NCBI GenBank assembly: GCA_937900045.1 | Contig: CALCEB010000274.1 | Location: forward strand, 1-54,179 | Length of the DNA stretch: 54,179 bases | Reading direction: 5' to 3' | From: an uncultured Acidobacteriota bacterium | Lineage (GTDB): Bacteria > Acidobacteriota > Terriglobia > UBA7540 | In this document: positions 15,504-24,584 of the stretch, piece after piece | How the letters are laid out: each line of letters begins with the position of its first letter | Position numbering within the stretch: the stretch's first letter is position 1 | Notes under the pieces: generated by a model | Database searches by the model: none | Seen by the model: only the letters and a program-made list of their open reading frames with translations | Told to the model about the DNA's origin: nothing | Made by a program: the position numbers and the translations under genes

Positions 15504-16667
15504 ATGAAGTTGATTTCCGTACGTGTGCAGCGAAGGAATTCCGGCTGGGCAGGTTGGCGGCTGCTGGCAGCAGCAAGCGCCGTCCTGGCGCTTGCTGCGC
15601 TAAGCTCAAGCTGCGCAGGGAATAAAGCCAGCGGAGACGTCCTGCAGCCCGCCCAGCGTCCGCCAGTCCCGGTCCTGGTGGGGACCGTAACGCAGAAATC
15701 CGTTCCGGTGGAGATCAATGTGATCGGGGCCGGTGAAGCTTATCTGACGGTCAACGTGAAGTCGCTGGTGCAAGGTGAAGTGCAACACGTTTACTTCAAG
15801 GGAGGGCAATTTGTGCGGGAGGGCGACGTGTTGTTTTCCATCGACCCTTCCCCGTTTGAGGCGGCGCAGGCGCAGGCGCAGGCCAACTTGGCCCACGATC
15901 AGGCCCAAGCCAATTATGCCCAATCGCAGAATGAACGTTATACTGCTCTCTATAAATCGGGCATCGTCTCCCAGGATCAGTACGACCAATATCGCAACAA
16001 TTACGCAGCGCTGGAAGCCATGGTCCGCGCCGACCAGTCGGCCATTCAGACCGCCAAACTGAACGTGGGTTATTGCACCATCCGCTCGCCGATCGACGGG
16101 AAGACGGGCGCCGTCCAGATTGATGCTGGCAACCTGGTGAAGGTAAATGATGTTCCGATGGTGGTGATTAACCAGATCAGCCCCATCTATGTGGATTTTT
16201 CAGTCCCGCAACAATACCTGCCGCAAATCAAGGCATATGAAGCGCGCCGTCCACTGCGGGTGGAGGCCATTGTGCCGCATGAGCCGGACAAGCCAGAATG
16301 GGGCACACTTATTTTTATCAACAACACGGTGGACGCGAGCACCGGAACGATCCTGCTGAAGGGCGCTTTCCCCAATCCGCAGCGCCGCCTTTGGCCGGGA
16401 GAATTTGTAAATGTGGTTTTGGACTTATCGATGCAGGCGAACGCCGTGGTTGCGCCTTCCCCCGCCATCCAGACCGGACAGCAGGGTAATTATGTGTACG
16501 TGATCGGCGCAGATCATAAGGCGCAATACCGTCCCGTAACGGTCGGGTCTGTTTATAAGGACAAGACGGTAATCGAAAAGGGATTGACGCCAGGTGAAAC
16601 CGTGGTGACCGATGGACAGTTGATGCTGTATCCAGGCGCTACGGTTCTGGTGAAGACGGGACTTTAG
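15504..16667 (+). CDS. RND efflux periplasmic adaptor (membrane fusion protein), lipoprotein
   Basis: About 387 residues from the ATG at 15504; GGGAGG is 11 bases upstream. The N-terminus is a lipoprotein-like signal ending SSSCAGN. Then come the biotin/lipoyl-like half motifs (VKSLVQGEVQHVYFKGGQFVREGDVLFSIDP), a helical hairpin rich in Ala/Gln and the barrel domain (GTLIFINNTVDASTGTI), each read in parts, the standard AcrA/MdtA layout. It would link the inner membrane pump encoded next to an outer membrane channel. There is no TolC gene beside this pair, so it may borrow the TolC at 27.7 kb or another. A 208-base repeat-filled gap separates it from the pump gene. Confidence 0.92.
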   Translation: MKLISVRVQRRNSGWAGWRLLAAASAVLALAALSSSCAGNKASGDVLQPAQRPPVPVLVGTVTQKSVPVEINVIGAGEAYLTVNVKSLVQGEVQHVYFKGGQFVREGDVLFSIDPSPFEAAQAQAQANLAHDQAQANYAQSQNERYTALYKSGIVSQDQYDQYRNNYAALEAMVRADQSAIQTAKLNVGYCTIRSPIDGKTGAVQIDAGNLVKVNDVPMVVINQISPIYVDFSVPQQYLPQIKAYEARRPLRVEAIVPHEPDKPEWGTLIFINNTVDASTGTILLKGAFPNPQRRLWPGEFVNVVLDLSMQANAVVAPSPAIQTGQQGNYVYVIGADHKAQYRPVTVGSVYKDKTVIEKGLTPGETVVTDGQLMLYPGATVLVKTGL

Positions 16668-16673
16668 CGGAGC

Positions 16674-16864
16674 AGGTGTCAGGTGATAGGTGTCAGGTTT
16701 CAGGCGCTAGGCGCCGGGTGTTCGGCGCGGAAGAAGCGTGAGCGTGGAAATTGAAGCCTGAAATTCCACGCCGGTGTCAGGCGCCCAGTGTCGGCGCCTG
16801 AAATGGTGCTGAAACCAAACACCTTTCACCTGAAACCTAATACCTGACACCTGGGACCTAACAC
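16674..16864. repeat. TCAGG-stutter inverted repeat inside the RND operon
   Basis: The left part (about 16674-16720) repeats GGTGTCAGG/GGTTTCAGG units; the right part (16819-16864) carries the same units inverted (CACCTGAAACC, TACCTGACACC). It fills the gap between the adaptor and pump genes. It is analogous in design to the TCAGC element at 9.9 kb but differs in unit sequence. Confidence 0.65.
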
Positions 16865-16875
16865 AGGGAAGCTCT

Positions 16876-19800
16876 ATGAACATTTCAGAACTATTTATCC
16901 GCCGGCCCATCATGACCACGCTGGTCATGTTTGGAATCGTCATCTTCGGTGTGTTTGCTTACCGGCTGCTTCCCGTCAGCGATCTGCCCAATGTGGATTA
17001 TCCAACCATCCAAGTGACGGCATCCTTGCCGGGAGCAAGCCCGGAGACCATGGCCTCCTCGGTGGCGACGCCGCTCGAACGGCAGTTTTCGACCATTGCT
17101 GGGCTGGATACGATGACTTCCACCAGTTCGTTGGGCAATACCAATGTTACCCTGCAATTTGACCTGAGCCGCAACATTGACGCTGCCGCCCAGGACGTTC
17201 AGGCCATGATCACTGCCGCCAGCGGCCAGCTTCCCACCGGCATGCCGAACCCGCCCACTTTCCGCAAGGTGAATCCCGCGGAACAACCGGTGATTTACCT
17301 TGCGGTGTATTCCGACGTTCTCCCAATTTATCAAGTGGACGGATACGCCGAAACGATGATGGCCGAGCGCATTTCCATGATCAGCGGCGTCGCCCAGGTT
17401 CAGGTGTTCGGCGCCCGGAAATACGCGGTGCGCGCTCAGCTTGATCCCAAGAAGCTCGCGGCCGATAACATCGGCCTGGATGAAGTGGCCAACGCGATCC
17501 GCAGCGCCAACGTGAACCTGCCGGTTGGAACCCTGAACGGGGCCCATAAAGCTTTTACAGTTCAAGCCAACGGCCAGTTGATGGACGCCGCCGCTTACCG
17601 GCCGATGATCGTGGCTTATCGTAACGGCGCTCCCGTCCGCCTGGATCAACTCGGGCAGGTGATTAACGGCGTGCAGGAGGACAAGGTCACCAATTGGTAT
17701 GACGGGCACGAAGCCATGGTGCTGGCCGTGCAGAGGCAACCGGGAACCAATACGGTTGACGTGGTGAAAGCAGTCCGCGACCTTCTGCCCAAATTTGAGC
17801 ACGAAATTCCGCCCTCGATCCACCTGAAAATCCTTTTCGACCGTGCCTTGGGAATCAAGGCATCAATCCACGATGTCAAGTTCACCCTCGACCTGGCCAT
17901 CGGCCTCGTCATCCTGGTGATCTTCCTTTTTCTTCGCAACCTTTCCGCCACCATCATCCCCAGCTTGGCGCTGCCCATGGCCATCATCGGGACGTTTTCC
18001 GTGATGTATCTGTTGGGCTATACCCTGGACAACTTGTCGCTCTTGGCGCTCGTACTGTCAGTGGGTTTCGTCGTCGATGACGCCATCGTCATGCTGGAAA
18101 ACATTGTCCGGCACGTGGAGATGGGAAAGGGTGTGTGGGAAGCTTCGCTCGACGGGTCAAAAGAGATCAGCTTCACCATCCTCTCCATGACGCTCTCGCT
18201 GGCTGCCGTCTTCATTCCCATTCTCTTCATGAGCGGCATCATCGGGCGCCTGCTGCACGAATTCTCCGTGGTGATTATGGTGGCGATTCTGGTCTCCGGT
18301 TTCGTCTCCCTGACGCTCACTCCCATGCTTTGCAGCCGCTTCATCCGCTCCCACCGGCATGACAAACACGGGACGGCCTATGAAGCGGGAGAGAAGGCGT
18401 GGAATTGGTTCGCCCGCACCTACGACTGGAGTCTGAAAGGAGTGCTGAGGCATCGTTTCGCAACTCTGATGGCTTCCATCGTGGTCCTGGTGGTGACCGG
18501 CTATCTTTTCGTCATCATTCCCAAGGGGTTTTTGCCCAGCGTGGATTCCGGGTTCATCGTCGGCTTCACTCTGGCCCAGCAGGGCATCTCATATGATTCC
18601 ATGAAACAGCACCAGAAAGTCGTGACCGGGATTTGCGCCGCTGACCCGAATGTCGAATCAATCATGTCCTTCTCCGGCGTGGGCGGGCCGAGCCCCGGCG
18701 GCAATGGCGGCGTGGTCTTCATGGACCTCAAACCGGAGCCCGAGCGCAAACTCACCACCGACCAGGTCATCAGTGAACTGCGTCCCAAGCTGTTTAGCGT
18801 CCCGGGAGTTCTGACATTTCTGCAAAACCCCCCTCCCATTCAGATTGGCGGGCAGTTGACACGAGGTCTGTACCAGTACACGCTGCAGAGTCCCGATACG
18901 ACCGAGCTCTATCAACAATCCCAGGTCTTTACGAACCAGATGGCCCGGCTGCCGGATTTGCAGGATGTGAACAGTGACCTGCAGATGGCCAACCCCCAGG
19001 CCAACGTGATGATTGATCGCGACAAGGCCGCTACGTTGGGAGTGACTCCGGCCCAGGTTGAGACGGCTCTATCCATCGCTTTCGGCGACAACCAGATTTC
19101 CACGATCTACGCCCCCGAGGATGAATACTGGGTGGTGGCCGAGCTGCTTCCGCAGTACCAGCAGGGTCCTGCGGACCTTTCGGAGTTGTATGTCCGGTCC
19201 TCAAACGGCAGCTTGGTTCCCCTCAGCGCCGTCGCCAAGGTCACTGAAAACCTGGGACCGCTGGCCGTGAACCACACAGGACAGCTTCCTTCGGTAACGA
19301 TTTCTTTCAACCTGAAGCCTGGAGTTTCCCTTTCCCAGGGAGTGAACGAGGTTGAGCAACTCGCGCACAAGGCGCTGCCCGCCACCACCGTCACCAACTT
19401 TCAAGGCACGGCGCAGGAGTTTGAACAGTCGATCGGGAGCTTGGGATTCCTGCTGATCATCACCATTGTGGTGATTTACATCCTGCTGGGCGTGCTTTAC
19501 GAGAGTTTCATTCATCCCATCACCATTCTTTCCGGCTTGCCTTCGGCGGGCCTCGGCGCGTTGGGCTGCCTGATGCTGTTCAAAATGGGCCTGGACCTTT
19601 ACGGCTTTGTGGGACTCATCATGCTCATTGGGATCGTCAAGAAAAACGCCATCATGATGATTGACTTCGCCTTGGAAGCCGAGCGCAAGGAAGGCAAGAG
19701 CACCCTGGATGCGATTTATCAGGGATGCCTGATCCGCTTCCGGCCCATTATGATGACCACCGTAGCGGCTTTCGTGGGCACCCTGCCCATCGCTCTTGGC

Positions 19801-20043
19801 TATGGATCGGGAGGGCGCGCGCGGCAACCGCTGGGCCTGGCAGTGGTAGGCGGCCTGCTGATTTCGCAGTTAATCACGCTTTACATTACGCCGGTTTATT
19901 ACACCTATCTGGATTCCTTCTCGAAGTTCATCACCCGGCTCTTCGGCGGCGGAAAGCGGGAACAAGTTGGCGAAGCCGATCAATTGGTTCTGGTGGGTAG
20001 ATCGAACGGCACGGCTGAACCGCAACCGGCGGGAAGGCTGTGA
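16876..20043 (+). CDS. RND multidrug efflux pump, inner membrane subunit (HAE1/MdtBC-like)
   Basis: 1055 residues, normal for AcrB-type pumps. It starts MNISELFIRRPIMTT, typical of the MdtB/MdtC/MuxB branch, with GGGAAG before the ATG. Twelve membrane helices and two large periplasmic loops are expected. The proton relay is intact: the Asp-Asp pair in helix 4 (VGFVVDDAIVMLEN) and the Lys in helix 10 (GIVKKNAIMMIDFAL). It exports drugs or solvents using the proton gradient, together with the adaptor just upstream. Family confidence is very high; substrates cannot be read from sequence. Confidence 0.96.
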   Translation: MNISELFIRRPIMTTLVMFGIVIFGVFAYRLLPVSDLPNVDYPTIQVTASLPGASPETMASSVATPLERQFSTIAGLDTMTSTSSLGNTNVTLQFDLSRNIDAAAQDVQAMITAASGQLPTGMPNPPTFRKVNPAEQPVIYLAVYSDVLPIYQVDGYAETMMAERISMISGVAQVQVFGARKYAVRAQLDPKKLAADNIGLDEVANAIRSANVNLPVGTLNGAHKAFTVQANGQLMDAAAYRPMIVAYRNGAPVRLDQLGQVINGVQEDKVTNWYDGHEAMVLAVQRQPGTNTVDVVKAVRDLLPKFEHEIPPSIHLKILFDRALGIKASIHDVKFTLDLAIGLVILVIFLFLRNLSATIIPSLALPMAIIGTFSVMYLLGYTLDNLSLLALVLSVGFVVDDAIVMLENIVRHVEMGKGVWEASLDGSKEISFTILSMTLSLAAVFIPILFMSGIIGRLLHEFSVVIMVAILVSGFVSLTLTPMLCSRFIRSHRHDKHGTAYEAGEKAWNWFARTYDWSLKGVLRHRFATLMASIVVLVVTGYLFVIIPKGFLPSVDSGFIVGFTLAQQGISYDSMKQHQKVVTGICAADPNVESIMSFSGVGGPSPGGNGGVVFMDLKPEPERKLTTDQVISELRPKLFSVPGVLTFLQNPPPIQIGGQLTRGLYQYTLQSPDTTELYQQSQVFTNQMARLPDLQDVNSDLQMANPQANVMIDRDKAATLGVTPAQVETALSIAFGDNQISTIYAPEDEYWVVAELLPQYQQGPADLSELYVRSSNGSLVPLSAVAKVTENLGPLAVNHTGQLPSVTISFNLKPGVSLSQGVNEVEQLAHKALPATTVTNFQGTAQEFEQSIGSLGFLLIITIVVIYILLGVLYESFIHPITILSGLPSAGLGALGCLMLFKMGLDLYGFVGLIMLIGIVKKNAIMMIDFALEAERKEGKSTLDAIYQGCLIRFRPIMMTTVAAFVGTLPIALGYGSGGRARQPLGLAVVGGLLISQLITLYITPVYYTYLDSFSKFITRLFGGGKREQVGEADQLVLVGRSNGTAEPQPAGRL

Positions 20044-20154
20044 TTTAGGTCTAGCGAACATCGGACGGAACGGGATTCGCGGGAATTAAGAGCGATGGCA
20101 CATTAGCAGATTTCCAAAGGAGACCTCCCGGCCTGTTGGTTCCCCGGTCGAGGA

Positions 20155-20406
20155 TCAAGCCCGATCCTCCGGCTCAATCCTTTCAAATTCCTGTTCAATC
20201 AATTGGTTGATCCGGGCGTTCTTCTTGCGCAAATGCCGCAGGCTTCCTGCCAGCCTCAACCATGCTTTTTCCCGGGATGGAGACTCTGTCTCCAGCTTCT
20301 CCGCCACCGCTTGAGTCACAAACTGGCGTAGTGGAATTCCGAGTTCGGCAGCCCGGGCCCTGGCACTGCTAAGGATTACGTCTGGAATCTCCAAAGTGGT
20401 TTTCAT
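20155..20406 (-). CDS. Orphan VapB-like antitoxin (ribbon-helix-helix)
   Basis: 83 residues. It opens MKTTLEIPDVILSSARARA followed by LGIPLRQFVTQAVAEKL, the standard ribbon-helix-helix antitoxin pattern of type II toxin-antitoxin systems. The C-terminal half is charged and would bind the toxin. The usual PIN-domain toxin gene should follow directly, but the 110 bases downstream hold no such frame before the RND pump gene. It is therefore an orphan, either a solitary regulator or a decayed module. The ribosome site is weak. Confidence 0.75.
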   Translation of the reverse strand: MKTTLEIPDVILSSARARAAELGIPLRQFVTQAVAEKLETESPSREKAWLRLAGSLRHLRKKNARINQLIEQEFERIEPEDRA

Positions 20407-20594
20407 AATCTGAGCATCCGATATTTATGGGGGGCCGTCAACCAGACCAGGAGGTCCTGTGATGGACAACCCGTCCTCGCCCAGATGCTACCGCCAGGCC
20501 TACGCAAGATCAATTTCTTTCTTGCCCCATCCTCACCCGGGTACTAGCATAATGCTTTCATTTACCGTCTGAGTCTTTCGAGGAGGTCTCATCT

Positions 20595-21965
20595 ATGGAT
20601 CGCAATAGAATTTCCCGGCGGGACTTTATCCGCACTTCAACAGGCGCAGGGATAACATTGGCCGCGCCGCCTTTTATTCTGGAGCCGCGCGAGCTTCGCG
20701 CTTCGCCCGGTCCCGTTCCTCCCAGTGATACGGTGCGCTTCGGGATGATCGGCATCGGCATGGAAGGCACGGGAGTCCTATCGACGTCCATCGGGATTCC
20801 GGGCGTTGAATGCGTGGCGGCGTGCGATCTCTACGACGGGCGGCACATTTTGGCGAACCAGATCATTAACGGCGCAACGGGCAAGACCGTGCCCACCACC
20901 CGCCGCTATCAGGACCTGCTGGATAACAAAGAGATTGATTGCGTGGTCGTGGCCGTTCCAGACCATTGGCATTCCAAGATTATTGTGGACGCTTGCAAAG
21001 CCGGCAAAGACGTCTATTGCGAAAAGCCGATGACCCACAAGGTAGAGGAGGGCTTTGAAATCATCGACGCCGCCGGGAAGTACAACCGCATTGTGCAGAT
21101 CGGCAGCCAGCGGCGGAGTTCCATCGGTATTGCCAAGGCCAAGGAACTGGTGGAACAGAACGCCATCGGCGACGTTTATTACGCCGAAGGGATTTTGGGA
21201 CGGAATTCTCCCTGTGGCGCGTGGGTCTATCCTCCGCCGCCCGACCTCTCGCCCCAGAACCTCGATTGGGACACGTGGTTGGGCGATGCCCCGAAGCGGC
21301 CCTTTGATCCCATCCGCTTTGCGCGCTGGCGAGCCTATAAGGACTATGGTGAGGGACTGCCGGGCGACCTATACGTCCACTCGCTCACCGGAATCCACAC
21401 AGTTATGGGCATTGACGCTCCGCCGCAGCGGGCGCAGGCCGCGGGGGGTTTGTTCCAGTGGAAAGACGGACGAGACTACCCGGATCTTCAGACCACGCTT
21501 TACGATTATCCGAACTTCCGAGCTGCCATTCTGATGACGCTCAATTCCCATGAGCCGGAAGTGACCCGTTTCCTCGGCACGAGGGGCATTATTGAAGTGT
21601 TTGGCGAAGGCGACCGGCTGACCGTGACGCCGCAGGACGGCCAGGATCACGAGCCCTGCTACTACACCTCCAGCTACCCCGAAAAGATGCAGGAAGCCTA
21701 CGACAAAGAGTGGCACGAGAAACACGACCCAAAGCTGGGCATGACCAAGCTGGTGGAGGGAGAAACCTACCAGTGTCCGCCCGGTTACAGTGAGTTTCGT
21801 GAACACATTTGGCATTTCTTCCAGTCGGTTAAGACCCGCCAGCCCTCGGTGGAGGATGCCGTTTTCGGCAACGGCACGGCCATCGGTTGCCACATGGCGA
21901 ACTATTCCTACTTCAATAAGACCGCTGCGATTTGGGACGCGAGCGGGAAAAAGATAACCCGTTAG
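20595..21965 (+). CDS. Tat-exported Gfo/Idh/MocA family oxidoreductase
   Basis: 456 residues. A twin-arginine signal (SRRDFIRTS, residues 5-13) precedes the NAD(P)-binding Rossmann motif (FGMIGIGMEGTG). The EKP signature of the family is present (VYCEKPMTHK), and the C-terminal alpha/beta domain follows. Members oxidise or reduce sugars and inositols with a tightly held nicotinamide cofactor, and such Tat-exported forms are abundant in Acidobacteriota and Planctomycetota. GAGGAGG lies 8 bases before the ATG. It appears to be a single-gene unit, followed by a cluster of palindromic repeats. Substrate unknown. Confidence 0.92.
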   Translation: MDRNRISRRDFIRTSTGAGITLAAPPFILEPRELRASPGPVPPSDTVRFGMIGIGMEGTGVLSTSIGIPGVECVAACDLYDGRHILANQIINGATGKTVPTTRRYQDLLDNKEIDCVVVAVPDHWHSKIIVDACKAGKDVYCEKPMTHKVEEGFEIIDAAGKYNRIVQIGSQRRSSIGIAKAKELVEQNAIGDVYYAEGILGRNSPCGAWVYPPPPDLSPQNLDWDTWLGDAPKRPFDPIRFARWRAYKDYGEGLPGDLYVHSLTGIHTVMGIDAPPQRAQAAGGLFQWKDGRDYPDLQTTLYDYPNFRAAILMTLNSHEPEVTRFLGTRGIIEVFGEGDRLTVTPQDGQDHEPCYYTSSYPEKMQEAYDKEWHEKHDPKLGMTKLVEGETYQCPPGYSEFREHIWHFFQSVKTRQPSVEDAVFGNGTAIGCHMANYSYFNKTAAIWDASGKKITR

Positions 21966-21969
21966 GCCC

Positions 21970-22115
21970 TTGTAGCGCCGGTGTCCCCACCGGCGTTGAT
22001 CAAAAAGAGGGCGTAGCCGGCAGCTTGACTGTAGCGCCGGTCTGTGGCCGGCGACCTGGATTCTTCACTCATTCGCCGCCCCAGCCGCGGCAAATAAGTC
22101 TCGACCGCCGCTATA
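21970..22115. repeat. Pair of TGTAGCGCCGG hairpin repeats
   Basis: TGTAGCG followed by hairpins occurs twice: CGCCGGTG-TCCC-CACCGGCG (21976-21995) and CGCCGG/CCGGCG (22035-22053). A reversed end (CCGCCGCTATAGC, about 22104-22116) closes the cluster. It lies between convergent genes and may also serve as a terminator. Confidence 0.65.
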
Positions 22116-22120
22116 GCCCG

Positions 22121-23272
22121 CTACTGGAAATTTGTCAGATCCTTGACGGTTGAGGCGTCGAGCCGCTTCAGCACTTCCGCCAAAAGCTTGACGGCATTGT
22201 CGAAGTCGGACCGGTCAATGATGCCGGTGTTGGCGTGGGTATAGCGCGCCGGCACCACAAAATTGATCACCGGCACACCGGTGGCGGACCGTTGGATATA
22301 GGCGGCGTCCTCGCCGTATCTCACCACCAAGTCCGTTTGCAGCGGAATGTGATTTTGAGCGGCAACATTCCGGAAAAGGTCCAGCAGCTTGGCGTTCGGG
22401 ATCACAGAGCCGTCGTAGGCAAAAACTCCGGGCCCGGCGCCCAGCTTTTCTTCCGCTTGATCGGCGTTGGTGCCGGGGTAATCGGCAGCAATACCCACTT
22501 CGAGAGCGATACCCACATCGGGCTTGATCTGATTCGTTGCGGTGATCGCGCCTCTCATGCCCACCTCTTCTTGCACAGTTCCCGCGAAGTAGAGCGTGTT
22601 CGGCGTTTTCGTGCCCTCCCGGGCGAGCTGCTTCAGAGCTTCGATCTCAACCAGCAATCCCACCCGGTCGTCCCAGGCTTTGGCAGCGTAACACTGGTTG
22701 GCGAGAACGGTGAAGCGGCTGGAGGGCGCGATGGGATCCCCTGGCCGGATGCCTAGGGCTTCCGCATCCGCCTTGGAACGCGCTCCCGCATCCAGAAAAA
22801 TGTTCAGGGGATCGGTCGACCACTTCACACCCTCAGTTGTGGCAATGTGAGCGTCCTGCGTGCCGCTCACGGCCGGGATGGGGCCTTTGCTCGTAAGGAT
22901 GGTCCATCGCTGGTCTATCATGTTGGTCCCGATCCAACCGCCCAGCCGCTGCACCTTGATGTAACCTTGCGGTGTAATGGCGCGCACCATCAAGCTCACT
23001 TCATCCAGGTGCGCATCAATCATCACGCGCGGCCCTGCGTCTGCGCCCGGAACCTTGGCGATGACCGAGCCCAAGCCATCGGTGGAGATTTGTGCTCCCG
23101 CGCTTCGCATCTCCCGCTCGAAGAGTTTGCGCACCGGGCCTTCAAACCCGGTGGGACCATTGGCGGCGGTAAATTCTTTCATCAACTGAATCACCGGATC
23201 ATTCTGCTGAGCGGCCGATCGAGCACTCAACATCAAAACCAACCCCGCCAAAACAAGGATTTTCCCTCGCAT
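22121..23272 (-). CDS. M42 family metallopeptidase, secreted
   Basis: 383 residues with an N-terminal signal peptide (hydrophobic core then SARSAAQ). The M42 co-catalytic metal site is visible: DAHLDEV (His and Asp), AKAWDDRVG (bridging Asp), VQEEVGMRG (general base Glu and ligand) and the late RYTHAN (His). M42 enzymes are aminopeptidases that often form large tetrahedral particles and are usually cytoplasmic, so the signal peptide is notable though common in Acidobacteriota. GGGAGG is 8 bases before the ATG. It is convergent with the Gfo/Idh gene and seems monocistronic. Confidence 0.92.
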   Translation of the reverse strand: MRGKILVLAGLVLMLSARSAAQQNDPVIQLMKEFTAANGPTGFEGPVRKLFEREMRSAGAQISTDGLGSVIAKVPGADAGPRVMIDAHLDEVSLMVRAITPQGYIKVQRLGGWIGTNMIDQRWTILTSKGPIPAVSGTQDAHIATTEGVKWSTDPLNIFLDAGARSKADAEALGIRPGDPIAPSSRFTVLANQCYAAKAWDDRVGLLVEIEALKQLAREGTKTPNTLYFAGTVQEEVGMRGAITATNQIKPDVGIALEVGIAADYPGTNADQAEEKLGAGPGVFAYDGSVIPNAKLLDLFRNVAAQNHIPLQTDLVVRYGEDAAYIQRSATGVPVINFVVPARYTHANTGIIDRSDFDNAVKLLAEVLKRLDASTVKDLTNFQ

Positions 23273-23620
23273 CTCTTAACCTCCCATGAAAATTGCCGTC
23301 CGTCTGCTTTTCCAGCGGTAGTAATTGACCACATTCGCGCCCCGTCTGCAAGGGGCAATCTACAGAACATAATACAGGTGGCTTCGATTCTTAATTTTGC
23401 GCAGGGTATTCCAATTGGTTAATGGCTCAACAGCTTGCGAGTCCTCGGCGGGAACAATCGTGACGAGATCCTGGACCGGGCCGGCAACACTTCTCTCAGC
23501 AGCCACAAGCCGATGGCCCGGCCTATGATGGGAACGTACAATCGACAGGTCCATGGACAAGGCAACACTCTGCTCGCTTCTACACAAGGGAAAGAATTGA
23601 ACGGGAATGTCGTGGGACTC
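23273..23620. other. Intergenic, nothing recognised
   Basis: About 350 bases between two minus-strand genes. It should contain the M42 promoter near 23290-23400, where an AT-richer patch occurs, but no clear boxes were found. Small overlapping frames in this stretch have no ribosome sites. Confidence 0.4.
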
Positions 23621-24031
23621 TTACTTCTTAAAGAGGTCCTCGAAGGCTTTTCGGGGGTCTTGAGCGCGGAATGAGTCGGGCGCTGTTTGCCTTTCCAGGG
23701 TAACGCGCGGGGAATAAAAGGTGCATTCATTTCGCGCATCCTTTCGCGCGATCCTCGCGGGAATTGGCTGTGAGCACTCATAACGCTGGGAGGTATCAAA
23801 GTAGGTGCATTGCTTGCAGCTATGGAGCTCAAAGCCGCAATATGTACATTTGCCAGCGGGATCGAAACCGGTCGGGAGCACCTTTCCGCAATTAGCGCAT
23901 CGTGTCACCTCATGCGCGCCTGGCAACTTCGGCGTCCTTGGCCCAAAGTTCTCAGGCGGCCGGGAGTTATTCTTTGCTGGCCGGTCACGCCCGGAATCAT
24001 TGTAGCCGCGCTGTCGATACTTTCTGTCCAT
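23621..24031 (-). CDS. Zinc-ribbon protein of unknown function
   Basis: 136 residues. A basic, Arg/Asn-rich N-terminus leads into two zinc-binding units: CANC...CTYC (about residues 46-66) and CKQC...C...C (about 73-101, ending ECTFYSPR). The C-terminal 35 residues are charged and end RKAFEDLFKK. The pattern suggests binding of nucleic acid or protein rather than catalysis. AAGGAG stands 5 bases before the ATG. It is divergent from the DUF2905/xseA pair. I believe homologues are widespread in Acidobacteriota but know no function. Confidence 0.75.
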   Translation of the reverse strand: MDRKYRQRGYNDSGRDRPAKNNSRPPENFGPRTPKLPGAHEVTRCANCGKVLPTGFDPAGKCTYCGFELHSCKQCTYFDTSQRYECSQPIPARIARKDARNECTFYSPRVTLERQTAPDSFRAQDPRKAFEDLFKK

Positions 24032-24287
24032 TCTGACTCCTTGGCAGGTTCCCGAATCAGGGATGCCTCATCATAGCAGGAAAAGCCTGCTTTCTGCTCG
24101 CCGACAACGTGCGTGTTCTGAATTTCATGATTAATCGCCGCCGGTCCTGCCTGGCCGCACGCCGCCCTCTCGGCGCCGCATCATTGTCGAATACCTTGAC
24201 AATTGAAACGCTCAGCCCCCAAGTTAATAGTTGTCCTGAATCGGGCTTTCCCCGGCCGATGCTCCGATGACGGAGGGAATTCAGATC

Positions 24288-24527
24288 ATGGGTGAACGAT
24301 TCCCGCTTGGAAAGTTGCTAGTTGTCTCGGGTTTGGCTCTGGCTGCAGTGGGTATCCTCATCCTGGGTGGCTCGCGTTTTTCCTTCTTTGGGCTTGGAAA
24401 ACTTCCCGGCGATCTTACGTACCGGAGCAAGAATACAACGGTCTATTTACCCCTTGTCAGCTCGTTGATAGTGAGCGTGTTGCTCACTTTCTTGATCTGG
24501 CTGATTTCATGGTTGACGCGCCGCTGA
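24288..24527 (+). CDS. DUF2905 membrane protein
   Basis: 79 residues from the ATG at 24288, which has GGAGG 10 bases upstream; a farther ATG at 24267 lacks one. Two membrane helices flank the family signature GLGKLPGDLTYRSKN. Function unknown. It lies 57 bases before xseA on the same strand and may share its transcript. Confidence 0.9.
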   Translation: MGERFPLGKLLVVSGLALAAVGILILGGSRFSFFGLGKLPGDLTYRSKNTTVYLPLVSSLIVSVLLTFLIWLISWLTRR

Positions 24528-24584
24528 GTTTTAGCAGTCCGCTTTTTAGGCCATGCTGGAAACCATCTGGTTGCAGGAGGAGCC

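Noticed and set aside
21970..22115. CRISPR-like repeats
   Set aside because: The two hairpin repeats are of unequal sequence with one short interval, so there is no array of equal repeats and spacers.
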